Assembly (NCBI RefSeq): GCF_025751435.1
Contig: NZ_JAOWKY010000004.1
Coordinates: 62,001-126,000, forward strand
Origin: Albidovulum marisflavi
GTDB taxonomy: Bacteria > Pseudomonadota > Alphaproteobacteria > Rhodobacterales > Rhodobacteraceae
Length of the DNA: 64,000 nucleotides
Direction: 5' to 3'
Shown here: positions 30,245-38,621 of the stretch, piece by piece
How positions within the stretch are numbered: the stretch's first letter is position 1
Layout: the number at the start of each line of letters is the position of its first letter
Notes under the pieces: model-generated
The model's input: the letters and a program-made list of their open reading frames with translations, nothing else
What the model was told of the DNA's origin: nothing
Database searches by the model: none
Program-made: the position numbers and the translations under genes

Positions 30245-31684
30245 ATGATCTCCGCTGATTTCTCCGCCGTTCTTCCCGAAGTGCTGCTGGCGCTTTACGC
30301 GATGGCCGCCCTTCTGGGCGCGGTCTGGGGCGGCAAGGACCAGATGACCTCGACGCTGACATGGGCGACGTCCGCGATCTTCGTGGGTGTCGCGGCATGG
30401 ATCGGTCTTTCCGGGTCGGGCGACGCGATGGCCTTCGGGGGGGCCTTCATCGACGACGCCTTCGCGCGGTTCGCCAAGGTGACGGTCCTCTTGTCCGCTG
30501 CCGGCGTATTGGTCATGAGTCAGGATTATATGGAGCGTCGCGGCATCGCGCGCTTCGAATATCCCGTCCTGATCACGCTGGCGGTTGTCGGCATGATGAT
30601 GATGGTGTCCGCCGGCGACCTGATGTCGCTTTACATGGGGCTGGAGCTGCAGTCGCTGTCGCTTTACGTCGTGGCCGCCCTGCGCCGCGACAGCATTAAA
30701 TCGACAGAAGCCGGCCTGAAGTATTTCGTCCTTGGCGCGCTTTCCTCGGGGCTTCTGCTTTACGGCGCGTCGCTCACCTACGGGTTCACGGGGACGACGC
30801 TTTTCGCAGGCATCTTCGACACGATCGCCGATGGTCACGTTTCCATCGGGCTGCTGTTCGGGCTTATCTTCCTGATCACGGGCCTTGCCTTCAAGGTTTC
30901 GGCCGTGCCGTTCCACATGTGGACGCCCGACGTCTATGAAGGGTCGCCGACCCCAGTCACCGCGTTCTTCGCCACCGCCCCCAAGGTGGCAGCGATGGCG
31001 CTGTTCGCGCGACTGGTCTTTGACGCCTTCGGCGGCGCCGTCGGGGACTGGAGCCAGGTGATCGCGCTTTTGGCGACGCTGTCCATGTTCGTTGGCGCGA
31101 TCGCTGCGATCGGTCAGCGCAACATCAAGCGCCTGATGGCATACTCTTCCATCGCGCATATGGGGTTCGCGATGATCGGCCTTGCCGCGGGTACGCAATT
31201 GGGCGTGCAGGCGATGCTGACCTACATGGCGATTTACGTGGCCATGAACATCGGCACCTTCGCCTTCATCCTGTCGATGGAGCGGGATGGCGCCCCGGTT
31301 ACCGACATCGCATCGCTCAACCTGTTCGCCCGGCGCGAGCCGGTCAAGGCGCTGGCCGTCCTGATCCTCATGTTCTCGCTGGCGGGTGTGCCGCCGATGC
31401 TGGGCTTCTTCGCGAAGTACGGCGTGCTGCGCGCGTCGCTGGATGCCGGGTTCGTCTGGCTTGCGGTGGGTGGCGCAATCGCTTCGGTCATCGGCGCGTT
31501 CTATTATCTTCGCATCGTGTACTTCATGTACTTCGGCCAAGAGGGTGAGGCGCTTGAAAGCCGGATGACCGCGCCCCAGTGGCTTTTGCTGATGGTTTCC
31601 GCGGCTGTCATGGTTCTGGGCGTGATGAACGTCTTCGGCGTCGAGGGCGCGGCGGCGGTCGCGGCCGAAGTCCTTGTCCAGTGA
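30245..31684 (+). CDS. nuoN: NADH-quinone oxidoreductase subunit N
   Basis: NuoN (479 residues) is the third antiporter-like subunit. Conserved stretches include [16 protein letters not shown] with the Glu, [18 protein letters not shown] with the HMWTPD motif, and [16 protein letters not shown] chose the ATG at 30245 ([12 protein letters not shown]), 13 bases after nuoM. It is the last structural gene of the cluster, and birA begins 11 bases before its stop, so the biotin ligase is probably translated from the same transcript. Confidence 0.96.
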   Translation: MISADFSAVLPEVLLALYAMAALLGAVWGGKDQMTSTLTWATSAIFVGVAAWIGLSGSGDAMAFGGAFIDDAFARFAKVTVLLSAAGVLVMSQDYMERRGIARFEYPVLITLAVVGMMMMVSAGDLMSLYMGLELQSLSLYVVAALRRDSIKSTEAGLKYFVLGALSSGLLLYGASLTYGFTGTTLFAGIFDTIADGHVSIGLLFGLIFLITGLAFKVSAVPFHMWTPDVYEGSPTPVTAFFATAPKVAAMALFARLVFDAFGGAVGDWSQVIALLATLSMFVGAIAAIGQRNIKRLMAYSSIAHMGFAMIGLAAGTQLGVQAMLTYMAIYVAMNIGTFAFILSMERDGAPVTDIASLNLFARREPVKALAVLILMFSLAGVPPMLGFFAKYGVLRASLDAGFVWLAVGGAIASVIGAFYYLRIVYFMYFGQEGEALESRMTAPQWLLLMVSAAVMVLGVMNVFGVEGAAAVAAEVLVQ

Positions 31685-32435
31685 TCCGACTGCGTGGCCC
31701 CAGGGCGTGGCGCGCCACGTCCTGGATGAGGTGGACAGCACCAATTCCGAAGCCGCGCGTTTGGCGCCCAGCCTGAGCCAGCCGACCTGGATCATGGCGC
31801 GACGCCAGACCTCTGCGCGCGGGCGCCGTGGCAGGGTCTGGGTCAGCCCCGAGGGCAATTTCGCGGCGACTCTGGTCATGCGTCCAGCGGGTGATCCCGC
31901 ACAGTCAGCACTGCGAAGCTTCGTCGCCGCTCTGGCCCTGGCGGATGCGTTGGCGCTTGTCATGGGGCCGGGGGCGGTCCTATCGCTGAAGTGGCCGAAC
32001 GATGTGCTGCTGAACGGCGGCAAGGTGGCCGGGATCCTGCTGGAAAGCACCGGCGCCGGGGCGGGGGTCACGCATCTTGCGATCGGCATCGGCGTTAACC
32101 TTGTCGCGGCCCCGCCGATAGAGGCCGTGGAACCTGGTGCCTTGCCCCCAGTATCGGTGCTGGGCGAAACCGGACTTCGCATCGCGCCGGAGGAATTCCT
32201 GACATATCTCGCCGCAGCCTTCGCCCGGTGGGAGTCGCAGTTTTCGACCTTCGGATTCGCGCCGATCAGGAATGCCTGGCTGTCGCGTGCCGCAAGGCTT
32301 GGCCAGCCGGTGACGGCCCGCACCATGACCGAGACAATCGAAGGCACCTTCGATACGCTGGGTGAGGATGGTGCGCTGATCCTCGCAACGCCGCAGGGGC
32401 GGCGTGCCATTCCGGCGGCGGATGTCTTTTTCTGA
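31674..32435 (+). CDS. birA: biotin--[acetyl-CoA-carboxylase] ligase
   Basis: BirA joins biotin to carrier lysines such as that of MccA. The 253-residue protein is the short, group I type: it has no N-terminal helix-turn-helix and so is not expected to repress biotin genes. Motifs are [13 protein letters not shown], the biotinyl-AMP loop [11 protein letters not shown], and [19 protein letters not shown]. The start is uncertain: TTG at 31674 overlaps nuoN by 11 bases, and an in-frame GTG twelve codons into it is the alternative. No ATG keeps the catalytic N-terminus. Confidence 0.92.
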   Translation: MSSDPTAWPQGVARHVLDEVDSTNSEAARLAPSLSQPTWIMARRQTSARGRRGRVWVSPEGNFAATLVMRPAGDPAQSALRSFVAALALADALALVMGPGAVLSLKWPNDVLLNGGKVAGILLESTGAGAGVTHLAIGIGVNLVAAPPIEAVEPGALPPVSVLGETGLRIAPEEFLTYLAAAFARWESQFSTFGFAPIRNAWLSRAARLGQPVTARTMTETIEGTFDTLGEDGALILATPQGRRAIPAADVFF

Positions 32436-32448
32436 TACGGGGGGCGGG

Positions 32449-33228
32449 ATGCTTCTTTGCATCGACTGCGGCAACACGAACACGGTCTTTTCCGTCTGGG
32501 ACGGAGAAAGGTTCCGCTGCACGCTTCGGACCTCGACCGAACATCAACGCACGGCCGACCAGTACTTCGTCTGGTTTTCTACCCTGATGCAGCATCACAA
32601 GGTGCCGGTCGATATCCGCGCGGTGGTGATCTCCTCGACCGTGCCGCGCGTCGTCTTCAATCTGCGCGTACTCTGTGATCGGTACTTCACCTGCCGCCCC
32701 CTGGTTGTGGGCAAGCCGGATTGCGCGCTTCCCGTGGCCCCTAGGGTCGATCAGGGCACGACCGTCGGCCCGGACCGCCTGGTCAACACGGTCGGCAGCT
32801 ATGACCGCCACGGCGGCAACCTGATCGTGGTGGATTTCGGCACGGCGACGACGTTCGACGTCGTGGATGCCGATGGCGCCTATATCGGTGGTGTCATCGC
32901 GCCGGGCGTCAACTTGTCGCTTGAAGCGCTCCACATGGCAGCGGCGGCGCTTCCCCATGTGGATGTCACCAAGCCGCCACACGCGATCGGTACGAATACG
33001 GTTGCCTGCATGCAGTCGGGCGTCTACTGGGGGTATGTCGGGCTTGTCGAAGGCATCGTCCGGCAGATCCGGGTGGAACGCGAACGGCCGATGAAGGTTA
33101 TCGCCACCGGCGGGCTCGCGCCCCTTTTCGACCAGGGCACCGACATTTTCGACAGTGTCGAGGATGACCTGACCATGCACGGCCTGGTGCTGATCCACCG
33201 CCACAACAAGGAACTGGAACTGGCATGA
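32449..33228 (+). CDS. coaX: type III pantothenate kinase
   Basis: CoaX phosphorylates pantothenate in the first committed step of CoA synthesis, and unlike type I enzymes is not feedback-inhibited by CoA. The 259-residue ASKHA-fold protein starts MLLCIDCGNTNTVFSVWDG, has the GPDRLVNTVG segment with the catalytic Asp, and VVDFGTATTFDVVD. I chose the ATG at 32449; the open frame begins 15 codons upstream. It sits 13 bases after birA and overlaps rnj by four bases. The birA-coaX-rnj order after nuoN is common in the group. Confidence 0.95.
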   Translation: MLLCIDCGNTNTVFSVWDGERFRCTLRTSTEHQRTADQYFVWFSTLMQHHKVPVDIRAVVISSTVPRVVFNLRVLCDRYFTCRPLVVGKPDCALPVAPRVDQGTTVGPDRLVNTVGSYDRHGGNLIVVDFGTATTFDVVDADGAYIGGVIAPGVNLSLEALHMAAAALPHVDVTKPPHAIGTNTVACMQSGVYWGYVGLVEGIVRQIRVERERPMKVIATGGLAPLFDQGTDIFDSVEDDLTMHGLVLIHRHNKELELA

Positions 33229-34907
33229 GCGTGAAGGAACGCCTGATCTACCTGCCGCTCGGCGGGGCCGGCGAAATCGGCATGAACTGCTATGTCTACG
33301 GCTACGGCCCCGAAGGCGAGGAGCGTCTGATCGTCGTCGATCTGGGCGTGACCTTCCCGGACATGGACACGACCCCCGGTGTCGATCTGATCATGCCCGA
33401 TGTCAGCTGGCTTGAGGCGAATGCGGAACGGATCGAGGCGATCTTCATAACCCACGCGCATGAGGATCACGTCGGTGCTCTTGGCCATCTGTGGCCCGGA
33501 CTGCGCGCGCCCGTCTATGCGCGCCCCTTCACCGGCGCCATTGCCAAGATGAAGATGGAAGAGGCCGGCCAGCCCGCGGACAGCGTGCGCATCGTCGGCC
33601 CGCACCCGGCGGCGACCGAGGCCGGACCCTTCCGGGTCCAGTTCCTTCCCGTCAGCCACTCGATCCCGGAAAGCGCGGCGCTTGTCATCGACACGCCGGC
33701 CGGTCGGATCGTGCACACCGCCGACTTCAAGCTGGACGGATCGCCCGTGGTGGGCGAACCCTTCGACCCAGAGCTTTGGCACGCCATCGCCAGGGAAGGT
33801 GACGGGGTGCGCGCGCTGGTTTGCGATTCCACCAACGTCTTTTCCCCGCAGCCGGGTCGGTCCGAAGCTGGGCTTGTCGGCCCCATCACCGAACTGCTGA
33901 AAGGGCAGGAAGGAATGGTCGTCGCGACGACCTTCGCCTCGAATATCGCGCGGCTGAAGACGCTGGCCGAAGCGGGCCGCGATGCGGGCCGGTCGGTCTG
34001 CCTGCTTGGGCGGGCGATGAAGCGGATGCTGACCGCGGCGGTCGAAGCCGGGATCGTCTCGGACTTCCCGTCATTGGTCCAGCCCGAGGAAGCGGCGGAC
34101 GTTCCGCGCGGGAACCTGATGCTGATCGTGACGGGCAGCCAGGGCGAACGGCGCGCGGCCTCCGCGCAGCTGTCGCGCGGCAAGTACCTGGGGCTTGAGA
34201 TGAAAGCGGGCGACCTGTTCCTGTTTTCATCGAAAACCATCCCCGGCAACGAACGCGGCGTGATCCGCGTGATGAACGCGTTTTCCGAGATGGGCGTTGA
34301 CATCGTGGACGATCGCGGGGGGCTGTACCATGTGTCCGGCCATGCAAACCGCCCTGATCTTGAGGCCGTGCACGACCTGATGCGACCCAAGATCCTCATT
34401 CCAATGCACGGCGAACACCGGCATCTGCGCGAACATGTGAAGCTTGGCTTGGCCAAAGGCATCGCTTCGGAAATCGCGACCAACGGCATGATGCTTGACA
34501 TCACCGGCGACGAGCCGGCGGTGGTCGAGTATGTCGAGGCCGGCCGGACCTACCTGGACGGCAGCACGCTGCTGGGGGCGATGGACGGTGTCGTGCGCGA
34601 CCGGATCCGCATGGCGCTGAACGGTCACGTGCTGGTGACGATCCTTCTGGACGAGGACGACCAGCCCCTGGGCGACGCTTGGGTCGACCTGAAGGGGCTC
34701 GCGGAAACCACGCGCTCCGGCGCGTCGCTTGCCGACGAAATCGAAAGCGAACTGACCGAGTTCCTCGAAAACGCAGGCCCCAAGGTGATCACCAACGACG
34801 ACAAGATCGAAGAGGCGGTCAAGCGCATCGTGCGCCAGGTGACGATGGAAGAGATCGGCAAGAAGCCCGAGGTGACGGTCGTCGTCAGCCGGCTGGCGGT
34901 GGAGTAG
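33225..34907 (+). CDS. rnj: ribonuclease J
   Basis: The 560-residue metallo-beta-lactamase/beta-CASP nuclease has endo- and 5'-exoribonuclease activity for mRNA decay and rRNA maturation. The zinc site motif is FITHAHEDHVGAL (HxHxDH), with later metal-binding segments in PVSHSIPES, VHTADFKLDG and the beta-CASP region VTGSQGE and HVSGHANRPD. The C-terminal domain is present. The ATG overlaps the coaX stop as ATGA. It is a single copy in this window. Confidence 0.95.
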   Translation: MSVKERLIYLPLGGAGEIGMNCYVYGYGPEGEERLIVVDLGVTFPDMDTTPGVDLIMPDVSWLEANAERIEAIFITHAHEDHVGALGHLWPGLRAPVYARPFTGAIAKMKMEEAGQPADSVRIVGPHPAATEAGPFRVQFLPVSHSIPESAALVIDTPAGRIVHTADFKLDGSPVVGEPFDPELWHAIAREGDGVRALVCDSTNVFSPQPGRSEAGLVGPITELLKGQEGMVVATTFASNIARLKTLAEAGRDAGRSVCLLGRAMKRMLTAAVEAGIVSDFPSLVQPEEAADVPRGNLMLIVTGSQGERRAASAQLSRGKYLGLEMKAGDLFLFSSKTIPGNERGVIRVMNAFSEMGVDIVDDRGGLYHVSGHANRPDLEAVHDLMRPKILIPMHGEHRHLREHVKLGLAKGIASEIATNGMMLDITGDEPAVVEYVEAGRTYLDGSTLLGAMDGVVRDRIRMALNGHVLVTILLDEDDQPLGDAWVDLKGLAETTRSGASLADEIESELTEFLENAGPKVITNDDKIEEAVKRIVRQVTMEEIGKKPEVTVVVSRLAVE

Positions 34908-34948
34908 GCCAGCCCGCCTCAGGCTTCCTGAATTCGCGCTTTTCGGGT

Positions 34949-34979
34949 ACGCTGGTCCCATGAAAAAGGGGACCAGCGT
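34949..34979 (+). promoter_or_regulatory. 11-bp hairpin covering the start region of the GNAT gene
   Basis: ACGCTGGTCCC pairs perfectly with GGGACCAGCGT around the 9-base loop ATGAAAAAG. The loop holds an ATG, and the 3' arm holds part of the AAGGGG Shine-Dalgarno and the first bases of a GTG start. As RNA it could limit translation or act as an rnj 3' end. Confidence 0.5.
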
Positions 34980-35586
34980 GGACGCTCGCGTTCGAAAGGC
35001 ATCCCCGGACGAAATCGAATCCGTCGCAGCCGTGATGGATCTGGGCTTCGTGACTGATCCGACCGCGCGGTACTTCCTACCTAGGGCAGAGCAGTATTTT
35101 CATGGCCATCGCCAGTACGCGCGGCTGTGTGCCGCGCCCGGATTCGACAGCGGCACGGTCTTTGCGTTCAGCATGATGATGGGGGCCGCGATCTGGTATC
35201 CGCCGGGGATCAAGGCGGATTACGCGGCGCTGGAGGAGCTTGTTCAGGCGGTCGTGCAGCCAGAGCAGCAAAAGCTATTCTCCGACCTGATCGAAGCGTG
35301 CGTGCGCTATCGTCCCAATGGCGACTTTGCGAGCTTGGAGTTGATCGCGGTCGATCCGGCACATAGCGGCAATGGCGTGGGCGCGGCGCTTCTGCGCGAA
35401 GGCCTGACGCTCTTCGATCAAAAGGGGGTGCCGGTGTATCTTGAGTCCAGCAATCCCCGCAATCTGTCGTTCTACCGCCGGGCGGGGTTCGATCTCTTGG
35501 CGGAAGTGCGGGTCGGGGATGGCCCCGCCCGCTATCCGATGCTGCGCCCTGCCGGTGGACGGACCGTGACCGGCAATGGCTTGTAA
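34978..35586 (+). CDS. GNAT-family N-acetyltransferase
   Basis: A 202-residue acetyltransferase-like protein. The acetyl-CoA-binding segment appears as AVDPAHSGNGVGAALLREG, a slight variant of the RxxGxG/A P-loop, followed by LESSNPRNLSFYRRAGF, the typical motif B end. The substrate is unknown. I start it at GTG 34978 (VDARVRKASPDE) because AAGGGG lies six bases upstream of it; the ATG at 34960 has no Shine-Dalgarno and lies in a hairpin loop. The ATG form would add six residues. It follows rnj by 70 bases. Confidence 0.82.
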   Translation: MDARVRKASPDEIESVAAVMDLGFVTDPTARYFLPRAEQYFHGHRQYARLCAAPGFDSGTVFAFSMMMGAAIWYPPGIKADYAALEELVQAVVQPEQQKLFSDLIEACVRYRPNGDFASLELIAVDPAHSGNGVGAALLREGLTLFDQKGVPVYLESSNPRNLSFYRRAGFDLLAEVRVGDGPARYPMLRPAGGRTVTGNGL

Positions 35587-35602
35587 GGAGGGCGTCCCGG
35601 TC

Positions 35603-37126
35603 TCAGACTTCTTCCGAGGATTTAAGCCCGCGCAGCAGGAAGTCGGGGACATGGTCGCCCATCCCGATCACCGGCGCATCGTCGCGGCGGCGATCGCGAC
35701 GATCGTCGCCCTTGCGGCCTTCGTTGCGGCGTTCCGAACGGCGCTCTTCCCGACGGTCTTCACGACGGTCTTCACGGCGGGGTTCGCGCGTCTTCGGTTG
35801 CTCGGGTTCGGGACAGGGCTCGATCTGCTCCACGTCAAGCGCCTGCATCGGCGCGACCTCGTTATGCGGCTTGACTGGGCGTTCGCGGCGGTCTTCGCGT
35901 CCACGGCGCCCGCCTTCGCGTCCGGGCTTTTCGGTACGGGGGCGGGGGGGCTTTTGCGCGGCGTCCGACAAGGCGAAATCCTCGGGGATCGCGCCGCGCG
36001 GGATTTCCCTTTTCACTAGGCTTTCGATCGCGTCCAGAAATTTCTTGTCGGCCGGCGTCGCGATGGTGATCGCCACCCCCTTGCGGCCGGCGCGCCCGGT
36101 GCGGCCGATGCGGTGCACGTAATCCTCGGCGTGGCTTGGCACGTCGAAGTTGAAGACATGGCTCACCTGCGGAATGTCCAGCCCGCGGGCCGCCACGTCC
36201 GAGGCGACGAGGAAGCGCAGCGATCCGTCGCGGAACCCGTCGAGGGTTTTCGTTCGCTGGCTCTGATCCAGATCGCCATGGATCGGCGCGGCGTCGAAGC
36301 CGTGCGTCTTCAGCGATTTGGCAAGAATGTCGACCTCGCTCTTGCGGTTGCAGAAGAGGATCGCGTTGGTGCAGGAATCGCCCTCGGCGTTGATGAGGGC
36401 GCGCAGAAGTTCACGCTTTTGCTTGGAACTCTGGTCCTTGCGCGTCGGCGTCAGTTCGATCAGCCTCTGCTCGATCGTTTCCGAGGTCGTGGCCTGGCGC
36501 GCAACCTCGATCCGGGCCGGGGCATGAAGGAATGTGTTGGTGATCCGTTCGATCTCGGGCGCCATGGTGGCCGAGAAGAACAGAGTTTGCCGGGTAAACG
36601 GGGTCAGCTGGAAGATGCGCTCGATGTCGGGGATGAAACCCATGTCGAGCATCCGGTCGGCTTCGTCCACCACCATGATCTGCACGCCGGTCAGCAGCAG
36701 CTTGCCGCGCTCGAAGTGGTCCAGAAGCCGGCCGGGCGTCGCGATCAGCACGTCGACTCCGCGATCGATGAGCTTGTCCTGATCCGCGAAGCTGACGCCG
36801 CCGATCAGCAGCGCCTTGGTCAGCTTGGTGTGCTTGGCGTAGATGTCGAAGTTCTCGGCCACCTGCGCGGCCAGTTCGCGCGTCGGCGCCAGAACCAGCG
36901 ACCGCGGCATGCGCGCGCGAGCCCGCCCGCGTCCAAGAAGCGTGATCATGGGCAGCGTGAAGCTTGCCGTCTTGCCCGTGCCGGTCTGGGCGATGCCCAG
37001 AACGTCGCGGCCTTCAAGCGCGTGGGGAATGGCGCCGGCTTGAATCGGGGTGGGGGTTTCGTAGCCGGCTTCGGCAATAGCTTGCAGGACGCGCGCGTCC
37101 AGCTTGAGGTCAGTGAATTTGGTCAT
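35603..37126 (-). CDS. rhlE: DEAD-box RNA helicase, RhlE-like
   Basis: A 507-residue ATP-dependent RNA helicase. The Q motif and AQTGTGKTASFTLP Walker A, VDEADRML (DEAD), FFSATM (SAT) and HRIGRTGRAGRKG motifs are in the expected order within residues 1-360. The last about 125 residues are a low-complexity Arg/Glu/Asp-rich tail (EDRREDRREERRSERR-like) that probably binds RNA. RhlE-type proteins act in ribosome assembly and mRNA decay. It is convergent with the GNAT gene, separated by 16 bases. It follows the unknown gene at 37270 by 143 bases. Confidence 0.93.
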   Translation of the reverse strand: MTKFTDLKLDARVLQAIAEAGYETPTPIQAGAIPHALEGRDVLGIAQTGTGKTASFTLPMITLLGRGRARARMPRSLVLAPTRELAAQVAENFDIYAKHTKLTKALLIGGVSFADQDKLIDRGVDVLIATPGRLLDHFERGKLLLTGVQIMVVDEADRMLDMGFIPDIERIFQLTPFTRQTLFFSATMAPEIERITNTFLHAPARIEVARQATTSETIEQRLIELTPTRKDQSSKQKRELLRALINAEGDSCTNAILFCNRKSEVDILAKSLKTHGFDAAPIHGDLDQSQRTKTLDGFRDGSLRFLVASDVAARGLDIPQVSHVFNFDVPSHAEDYVHRIGRTGRAGRKGVAITIATPADKKFLDAIESLVKREIPRGAIPEDFALSDAAQKPPRPRTEKPGREGGRRGREDRRERPVKPHNEVAPMQALDVEQIEPCPEPEQPKTREPRREDRREDRREERRSERRNEGRKGDDRRDRRRDDAPVIGMGDHVPDFLLRGLKSSEEV

Positions 37127-37269
37127 TAGCGTCCGTCAATCTGCGGCATCGGGCCGCAAGGGTGATGGGCGCTAACACTGGGCGCCCGTGCATCGTCTGG
37201 CCACAGGCCGTGCGTTCCGTTAGCCGAAGAGGCGCAAAAGGTCAAGGTTCGTGCGGCCAGACCGCGCGC

Positions 37270-38043
37270 TTAGCCGGCTTCTTCCCGGTTCAAACGCATA
37301 AGTTCCAATCGATGACGCATAAGCGCGAAGCGGCGGAAAATGTTGCGTGGATCCCTGTTCAGCCGGTCCATCAGCGCCGTTGCAAGCGGACCGGCGTTCG
37401 GCGCAGCCAGAGCTTGCTCGACAATGTCGAGCAGCAGGTTTGCCTCCAGGTCGCCGCCCACGATCTGAAAGCCCAACATGTTCAGCGGCAGAGGGCCCTT
37501 TGCGCGACCGGGAATGCGAAAGGGCTCATCCGATGGCGTGCCTGAATATTGCCGCTCGTACTCATAAAGCTTCATAAGTGAAAACAGCACGTTCATGGAC
37601 TGGCCGATGCGCCGGTCTGCCTCAGTCGGCCCGTGTTCAGCGAAGGTGATGATCGAGGAAATCAGCCAGCGCGAGTTCAGATGCTCAAGCAGCAGGTCGG
37701 CTTTTTCGCGCCATATCCTCAGGAAAAGCGCCGGGGCCTGTTCGGGCCAGTTGAATTTTCTCAGGTTGGCGATGAGCAGCGCGTTGAGCAGGCACAGTTC
37801 GGGCTTGCCTCTGAAATCGGGCAAAAGATCGTGCCGCTTGCGTGCAAAGCTGCTGTGGCCCCGTGGCAAGGGGGCGGGATCCTGGTCGGGGACGAGGCCG
37901 GATACGAGCGCGTCCAGATCGACGTCAAGCAGCGGCAGCGCTTCGCCCTCGTGATAGACAAGCCCGGCCCGCCGTCTTCGACGGGCCGCGATCAGGTCGC
38001 GCATTCCGTCTGGATAGGTTTCGAATCCGTCTTCCCCGTGCAT
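37270..38043 (-). CDS. unknown protein, 257 residues
   Basis: I do not recognise this protein. It is 257 residues and helical, with an N-terminal Arg cluster (IAARRRRRAG) and a central region of alternating hydrophobic helices (LLNALLIANLRKF, FLRIWREKADLLLEHL) without a signal peptide. No catalytic motif stands out. The start is chosen at ATG 38043 (MHGEDGFETYPDG); the open frame reaches a TTG at 38082. It lies upstream of the helicase gene on the same strand and has the longest upstream non-coding stretch of the window. It looks like a real gene by composition and GC-skew of codon positions. Confidence 0.65.
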   Translation of the reverse strand: MHGEDGFETYPDGMRDLIAARRRRRAGLVYHEGEALPLLDVDLDALVSGLVPDQDPAPLPRGHSSFARKRHDLLPDFRGKPELCLLNALLIANLRKFNWPEQAPALFLRIWREKADLLLEHLNSRWLISSIITFAEHGPTEADRRIGQSMNVLFSLMKLYEYERQYSGTPSDEPFRIPGRAKGPLPLNMLGFQIVGGDLEANLLLDIVEQALAAPNAGPLATALMDRLNRDPRNIFRRFALMRHRLELMRLNREEAG

Positions 38044-38424
38044 CCGGCCGCCTGTCTGTCTGCCCACCCCTGACCCATACAACCCCGCATCCTGCTTGCA
38101 AAGACGGACGCCGCCCGAATGCCGGACGGCGCCGTTGGGTGGGTAATGGTTCTTGGGTGTGTCAGGTGATTGCCGGCCGTCTCCTTTCCTGTTGTTCCCG
38201 CGCCTTTCGACGCTGGTTCAAGTTGCCGGCCCAGGGCCGGATGGAAGCGGTCGGATCAAGCGGGGCGGCGGCTACGAGGGAGAACGCGCGCCGCCCCTTT
38301 GCTTTCGCACCGTCGTCTGCTCTGGCCCGGGGTGGCCGACGATGCTCCAACCGCTTAACTCCAAACTTTCGCACCTATTGTTGAAAGCTCTTAATCAATC
38401 ATCTTGTTCGGGAATGGGGCAATT

Positions 38425-38462
38425 TTGTGGCGTGGCGCGCTGTTTCCGCGCGGGCGCCACAA
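38425..38462. other. strong two-part hairpin in the 38-kb gap
   Basis: An outer 8-bp stem TTGTGGCG/CGCCACAA encloses an inner GCGCG/CGCGC stem with a 7-base loop, joined by a small internal bulge. No T-run follows on either strand. It may be a small-RNA stem or a boundary structure. Confidence 0.45.
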
Positions 38463-38558
38463 TTGGCTTCTGCGCACGCAAACTGTTTCCGCATTGGGTG
38501 TCAATCCGGGTCTTGGGGGCTTGACAGGGTGTTCATGGGAAACTGCGAGCCGCGACTC

Positions 38559-38604
38559 TGGCGATTTCGTGGTGACGGCTCGGCGCTATTGCCACGATTC
38601 GCCA
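38559..38604 (-). terminator. interrupted inverted repeat downstream of prfC
   Basis: Arms 38559-38572 and 38592-38604 pair as 6+6 bp (TGGCGA with TCGCCA, CGTGG with CCACG) around an internal loop, starting about 18 bases after the prfC stop. No clear T-run; a rho-independent function is uncertain. Confidence 0.3.
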
Positions 38605-38621
38605 GTGCGCGCTCGCTTTCG

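Larger units (their letters stand above)
38044..38621. other. 578-base gene-poor interval between prfC and the unknown gene
   Basis: No convincing coding frame is seen. The AT-richer part around 38340-38420 and a strong hairpin at 38425-38462 stand out. The part next to 38043 should hold the promoter of the minus-strand gene, and the part next to 38622 holds a stem downstream of prfC. A TTGACA at 38521-38526 has no clear -10 partner. A small RNA is possible, but nothing fixes its ends. Confidence 0.5.

Noticed and set aside
30110-32410. 766-codon minus-strand frame opposite nuoN and birA
   Set aside because: Same shadow effect; it crosses two well-supported genes and has no motif.
38521-38550. 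Promoter with TTGACA at 38521
   Set aside because: The -35 match is perfect but the -10 position (TGCGAG) does not match and no plus-strand gene follows.
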